From the NCBI GenBank assembly GCA_003427395.1, contig BFEA01000104.1, positions 1,633,976 through 1,655,433 on the forward strand: 21,458 bases of DNA. The letters are read 5' to 3'. The notes under the pieces are model-generated. The model made no database searches. It was not told the DNA's origin and worked only from the letters and a program-made list of their open reading frames with translations. This document shows, piece by piece, positions 16,444 through 21,458 of this stretch (position 1 is its first letter; each line of letters begins with the position of its first letter). Made by a program: the position numbers and the translations under genes. This stretch comes from Chara braunii (Eukaryota; Streptophyta; Charophyceae; Charales; Characeae).

Positions 16444-17343
16444 ATGGATGACATTGAGATTCTATACTGTAGAAACCCCCAGTGGAAGGAGTGCCTTAGG
16501 AACGTGGATCTCGATCTCAGAACCCTCAATGTGAATGGCTTGGCCTCCTTTAACCCCTCCAAAAGGCAAGCAATCTGGGATCAGCTGAAAGGTGTTGGAG
16601 GAAGGACATGACCGGACGTCGTCTGTATCCAGGAAACACACCTCATGGATAAACCGGAGCACCACAGGGCCCATAAAACGGTCTGGCCATACCAGGCGTA
16701 TAGGCCTCATGCAATCACTCCGGGTTCGGCGGGGACACCAATCTGGGTACCACCGGATTCCCGTCTCGAGGTGGTTAACTGGACGGTGGACGAGGAACAG
16801 GGGAGGTGGGTGTCAGTCTTGGGGATGCTGGAGCTCGAGTTAATATGCATTTTTTGCATCTATGCCCCCAACACAACAGCCGACAAAGAACGCCTTTTCA
16901 CACACCTCACAACTTTAGTACCACAGGGTGTCCCGCTAGTGATCGCCGGAGACTTCAATGCGACACCGGACAGATGGATGGATCGGTGGAAAATCCAACC
17001 CCCTTGCCTGCAGTACATAGAGGAGGATGAAAAACTAATAGCAGGCCTCTGTGGCGCACTCAGTCTGGTTGATGCACATCGGTACCTGCACCCGACGGAG
17101 AGAGCCTATACGTGCTTTCGCACCAATGATCCGACAAGGCATTCAAAATCACGTATAGACTTAATTTTAATATCAGACGAAATAAAAAATGCTTTACAGC
17201 GCACAGTAATTTTGTCACTGAGCCCTCACCCGGGGCTGGACCACTGTTCATGCGGTGCAGTATTCTCATTTCGCAAGCGGCCGGACCAGGGGCCTGGGTA
17301 CTATAAACTCAATACATCCTTATTTAAAGACGACTCCTTTTGA
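16444..17343 (+). pseudogene. LINE ORF2, AP-endonuclease segment
   Basis: The start of ORF2, with ATG at 16444. It carries the exonuclease-endonuclease-phosphatase fold motifs in order: L-N-V-N-G near 16525; Q-E-T-H with the catalytic Glu at 16633; G-D-F-N at 16948-16959; S-R-I-D with Asp at 17158; and the terminal D-H pair at 17239-17244. These residues are all present, so catalytic architecture is intact. The domain's family role is to nick target DNA to prime reverse transcription. A TGA at 16609-16611, between the Asn and Glu motifs, and another at 17341-17343, just after the domain, break the frame. The first sits where CGA would be one transition away. Confidence 0.88.
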
Positions 17344-18357
17344 GCATACATCCGAGATGTATGGGGATACTGGCGAGACCAAGGACTGCTTTTTGATTCC
17401 AAGGTAAGATGGTTCACTAACGGACTGTTCTTTTTAGCAAAGAAATCTAAAGACTACTCAAAACTTGTAGCGGCCAGACGGAATGCACAAGAAAGGGACA
17501 TCCACAGACAACTCCACAGCCTGGTAAACCAGGACAACTCGTGCGACCATACCCTGACTTACAGATCGCAACACAGATGGCAAGGAATCAGAATCCGAGG
17601 CAAGTTAAAACAATGGACCACCGAAGGCACCATGGACTCACAGTTCTTCAGCATGGCTTCAATGAGAGCACACTGCACCACGATCGAGGCTCTTATAGAC
17701 CCCGCAACTAATGAACTGGCCACAACCACAGCCCATAGCATAAGGATCGCAAGATCCTTCTATCAGGACTTGTTCGCCTCTCACGCTCCTCCACAGCCAG
17801 AGGTCGATCGCCGGCTAGAGATTGACGACTTTTTGCACCCAATAGAAAACCACCTCTCCCCCTCGCAGATGAACAAACTAGACTGCCGCATCACTAAGGA
17901 CGAAATCTGGACGACACTCATGCAAATGGATGAGGAAAAAACTCCAGGCCTAGATGGGTTCCCAAAAGAATTTTGGGAAACCATGTGGCCCCTCCTCAGC
18001 GATGATCTGATGTCGTTCTATAATGAGGTCTGGGAGTCAGGGGATCTGGGGGAATTGGCAGGGCAAGGGGTGCTTTCCTTGATTCACAAAAAAAGTGACA
18101 AAATGAACATACGTAACTACCGACCGATCACTCTGCTGACAGTGGTCTACAAGATGCTGTCTAAGGCACTGGCGAACAGATTAATCGACGTGATTGAGGG
18201 TCTTATCCACCCGGCCCAAACCGGTTTTCTCCGTAATAGGAATATCCATGAAAACATACTGTTGATTAATGAGATGATCAACTTGGCACACCACTCCAGG
18301 AGCAATGCTGCCTTCATCTTCATCGACTTTGAAAAAGCATACGACCATGTTGACTAG
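17344..18357 (+). pseudogene. LINE ORF2, linker and reverse-transcriptase N-terminal segment
   Basis: Continues in the same frame as the endonuclease segment. A basic linker (17344-17700) precedes the RT. RT blocks seen: T-P-G-L-D-G-F-P near 17941; L-I-H-K-K then N-Y-R-P-I-T-L-L at about 18080-18140; Q-T-G-F-L near 18218; and F-I-D-F-E-K-A-Y-D with the first catalytic Asp at 18325. A TAG at 18355-18357 follows D-H-V-D, where this RT block normally has Trp (TGG), so one G-to-A change explains it. Confidence 0.9.
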
Positions 18358-20931
18358 CTATTCCTAGATAGATGCCTGGAACGCATGAACTTCGGCACAA
18401 ATTTTCGACGATGGATAAACATCTTACACCGGAACGCAACCACGAGGGTGCAGATTAACGGGTCCCTGGCCCCGGAAATAAAGCTGCAGTGCTCTGTGAG
18501 ACAGGGAGACCCTATCGCCCCTTTCCTCTTCATTATCGTAATGGAAGCATTGGCTGTCAATCTTCGGCATAGCAGGGATCTGAAGAGGATTAGGATCGCG
18601 GGCATCCCAGAGGATGCAATCCTGGTGTGCTCTTTGTTCGCAGATGACCTGACAGTCATGGTCGCGGCCACATTAAAAAACATTGAGGAAATTCAGAAAC
18701 TAATGGACCGCTTTTGTACCCTCTCTGACATGGCTGTCAATTGGGGTAAAAAAACGTTGGGTTGGTGGCTCCATCACCAAGGGGGCCGCCCCCCTGAAAG
18801 GCAGCAGGTTACATGGGTACCCTGGGAGACCCCAATCCGGGTACTAGGGGTCAAGATGTCTGCAGGAGGAAGACCCCCAGAGAACGATGAATGGATCTCA
18901 GCCTCGGCCCTTGCTAAGCTCCTTCAATGGAACCACCGGAATACGTCACTTTTCGGACGGGCACTGATCATTAATAACGCGGTCCTGACATCTCTATGGT
19001 ACAAGGCTGTTCTCTGGCCACTCAGCGAAGGGGCCCTCAAGTCCCTGAAAAGAAAGGTGGCAGCGTACCTTTGGAGAGGGGATAGCGAAACCCCCCACGC
19101 CATTAGCCGGGTTGCGTGGGACTCGGTTATCCAACCCAAGACACAAGAGGGGCTTGGCATATTAGACCCCCTCACTCAAATGCAGGCCCTCAGCCTGCAA
19201 TGGATCGTGAGGCTTATCTTCTTGAGCCCGCTGATGTGGAGACCCCTCGCCCTTCACCAGCTAGCTCGCCTGGCCCCAGAGGGCCCCCCCACAGTCCACC
19301 CGCTTCAGTGGTTGGATGACCGATATTGGCGGGTACCGTGTTACCCCCGAGGGAGAGAGAGAAGGGGGGACGATTTTTGGCCTCGACTGCTGAAGACATG
19401 GAGAAGACTCCCCCCCCCGTCCCGCCCACCCCCGAGCAGGTGGGAGGAGGTAGCACGGCAGCCCCTCTTTGGAAATCGCTGGATTACCAATGGTCAGAGT
19501 CAGATCTACTGCAGCTCTGACCCCCTGTGGAAAGGATGGGTGAAGAATCGGATAACACGAGTGGGGGACCTATGGGACGCAGAAGAAAATGACTGGAGAA
19601 CCTCGGGGGCAATGAGGGAGCGTCTGAGATATTGTCATAAAGTTGACACTGCGCTCGAGGAGATCACAGAAGCCCTCCCAGTGGGGTGGCGGATTATCCT
19701 GCGCAGAGGGCCACGACTGCAGGAAGAGGACTGGGTCTCTAGGGACGGGGAACGGGTTAAGGTTGGCTATGTGCATAAAGTCCGACCAGAGGAGGTGCTG
19801 GTAGAGTGGTTTCGGGTAAAGGAGAACGGACTACTAGTAGGGAGCCGGGATCCCTTCCAATGGGAGTCCAAAGTGACTTTGTATAGGGTGAGGATCATTG
19901 GCGAAGGAGAGAACCGGAGGGCATTTATGCCGGAGCTAGCCATACAAGACCTGCCTCTGGATCCGCAGGAATGGATCTGGTCTCATAAGGAGCGTCACAC
20001 ACCAGGGCAATCCTCCTCCACCACCTTGGCGGATCTTTCTGTAAAAGCAACTTATAGGAAAATCAGAACCAAACGCCGCCTAAAAGCAGTCGTGATGGAT
20101 CGATGGCAGAGGCACCTCAACGTGGACCGACAGCTCCTTGCACCAATTCGGTGGTTCAAAGACACTAAGTACAGACCGGCAAAGATCACATCACTACAGT
20201 GGCAGATCCTGCATCGCTGCCTGCCAACAAATGATTGGCTGATCGATCACACCCAGCTGGAACAACAGGGCCGGGCCCTACCGTGGTGCCCACGTTGCAT
20301 GACGGCCTTCCCCCCGAAGCGGAGAGCGGAAACAATAGAACATATTTTTCTGCAGTGCCCGACAGCTGTTCTAACTTGGAGGTGGTGGGATAGAGTGTGG
20401 CGGCAGATTGCTCCAGGGCACCAATGGCCGTGGGATTGGCGGGCCGTCCTCTTGGGCCACTGCTCGCCTCTCCAAGATGACACTTTCGCCTGGAACATGT
20501 TCCAGCTGGGCAGAAGAACAGTCCTATGGGTTTTATGGTGGCAGCGATGCGCTTTCGTTTTTGACCGAGTCCGTGTAGAAGGCGAGGAGAGCAGAGAACA
20601 GTTTAAAAATCACATACAGATGGAGCTGGACTTTCGATGGAAGTCGGTCAAACTCACTCTTGACACCCTCCACAGGGCAAAAGATAGAAAGGATAGGATA
20701 ACACAATTCTCCAAGGAATGGCTGGGAGGGGATCGAGAAGGATGGGTAGCAAAGGTGTATTGGTCAGGGGAGGGAATTGAGGATGAGGGGTTAAGACCGC
20801 CCCGGGACTACCGCCTACAGTTTAAAGACTGGCTGAATATCGATTGCAGTATTTCCCTGAGGCCAGCAGAAGACTTTCCGGACCCATTCCCGCCCCACCC
20901 ACTGTCCCTAGAAGTAAGCTGGTCAGACTGA
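18358..20931 (+). pseudogene. LINE ORF2, RT catalytic core, spacer domain and zinc-binding C-terminus
   Basis: Uninterrupted from 18358 to the TGA at 20929. It holds R-Q-G-D-P at 18499-18513 and F-A-D-D at 18637-18648, the catalytic pair of the RT palm. Then come the thumb and connection ('AVLTSLWYKAVLWPLSE' near 18980) and 'LGILDP' near 19153. A beta-rich stretch at about 19725-19850 (D-W-V…V-G-Y-V…V-L-V-E-W) looks like a small SH3/Tudor-type module. The zinc-binding C-x2-C (20287, 20296) …H-x4-C (20341, 20356) is the zf-RVT type found in plant LINEs. No RNase H domain is visible. Without the stop at 18355 it would be one protein with the upstream segments, about 1,495 codons in all. Corresponding parts of the left-hand LINE fragment align in the same order. 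Confidence 0.92.
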
Positions 20932-21458
20932 GTCTCGCATGTTGTAGTCTGCGGGCTCCCTAGGTTCTTCGCTCCTTGCTCTTTGTCTTAGCGCTCGTCT
21001 GAAAGCCTGGGTTTTGCCTCGCTTCTTGTCTTAAGGCTTTGGTTGGCCTACAATTTGTGCTAAAAATTTGTGCTTGCTCCGAGAGTCGGGATGCACCGCT
21101 GTTGCTTTTTCATTCGAATAGAGGCCCCGCACGTGGAAATGGGAGGAGAACCTACTGGTGCCCCCCAGTGGCTCCTCCCGGATCCCGGGGCAGACTCACG
21201 GTTCCAGTCACTCCTATCCCTGCTCAGTTAATCCTCTGGTCACCAGAGCAATCAATGCTGGCAGGTACTTTCTAATGTTCGTCCACTGCTCATGTACCAT
21301 ACTGTATCAAAGTGTATCAACTGCAATGGGACGCTGGACCCGGTTTCCAGCAGGTGCTGCTCCCCACCAATAGATGGAGCCTCTCCCCAGGTGCTAGGGT
21401 GGTCTGCCTTAAACAGCAACGCTAGCACTGGAGGGGGTTGTGTTTTTTGAAAAAAAAA
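20932..21458 (+). other. LINE 3' UTR and A-run
   Basis: About 520 bases without coding features, ending in TTTTTTG followed by nine A at the window edge. Two small hairpins lie here: CTCTGG-TCA-CCAGAG at 21234-21248 and AGCAG-GTG-CTGCT at 21350-21362. In some LINE families the RT recognises a 3' stem-loop; here that is only a possibility. The near-repeat AATTTGTGCT / AATTTGTGCT occurs at 21052 and 21066. Confidence 0.7.

Larger units (their letters stand above)
14145..21458 (+). mobile_element. Near-complete LINE (non-LTR retrotransposon), plus strand
   Basis: Two coding regions in the LINE order: ORF1 (zinc knuckle, repeated domain) at 14145-16404, then ORF2 (AP endonuclease, reverse transcriptase, zinc-binding C-terminus) at 16444-20931, then a 3' UTR and an A-run at 21450-21458. 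There is no LTR, integrase or protease. Damage is light: one frame shift in ORF1 and three nonsense codons in ORF2 (16609, 17341, 18355). This implies a geologically young insertion. The 5' end lies at or upstream of 14145 and is unresolved. The 3' A-run coincides with the window edge, so the tail may be longer and the target-site duplication cannot be checked. Confidence 0.9.

Noticed and set aside
16609-18357. Alternative genetic code in which TGA/TAG are sense codons
   Set aside because: The TAG sits at a position normally occupied by Trp, and the ThrE-like gene, ORF1 and ORF2 end at TGA in expected places. Ordinary nonsense mutation is simpler.

Overview
The window looks like nuclear DNA of a eukaryote with a repeat-rich genome. 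It has no operons or bacterial-type gene packing. It carries long simple-sequence repeats, two non-LTR retrotransposons (LINEs) of a plant-like architecture (AP endonuclease, reverse transcriptase, C-terminal zinc-binding region), small inverted-repeat elements, perfect GT-AG-type splice-donor motifs, and one host-type gene. A green-lineage organism (streptophyte alga or bryophyte-like plant) is my best inference, but no marker gene proves it.

Layout. 1-91: TG/GA microsatellite. About 316-2180 (minus strand): a decayed 3' part of a LINE ORF2. 2180-6950: a mosaic of micro- and minisatellites, two copies of a short palindromic MITE-like element (2665-2775 and 5005-5118), a 46-47 bp tandem array, two near-identical TATA-containing blocks, and four copies of a perfect minus-strand splice-donor 9-mer. 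Three of those donors end short ATG-initiated frames exactly in phase. I could not assign this mosaic to a known family. 6948-7356: an inverted-repeat element with arms of about 90 bp. 7414-7559: an almost perfect hairpin with a 48 bp stem. 7628-7720: an ATT repeat.

7921-10368 (plus): the only convincing host gene, a single open frame of 815 codons. It has a long low-complexity N-terminal half and a membrane half of the ThrE/YjjP (DUF1212, yeast Prm10-like) threonine/serine exporter family. 10369-14140: non-coding sequence with several young or old tandem duplications, including a 141 bp duplication with one mismatch (11864-12145) and a 12 bp minisatellite (13318-13413).

14145-21458 (plus): an almost complete LINE. 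It has an ORF1 with an unusual zinc knuckle and an internally duplicated domain of about 74 residues, then an ORF2 of about 1,495 codons interrupted by only three in-frame stops, then a 3' UTR ending in an A-run at the right edge of the window. ORF1 would supply the RNA-binding protein. ORF2 would nick target DNA and reverse-transcribe the element RNA. Both frames are broken here, so this copy is probably not autonomous. The left-hand LINE is related to it but belongs to a clearly different subfamily.
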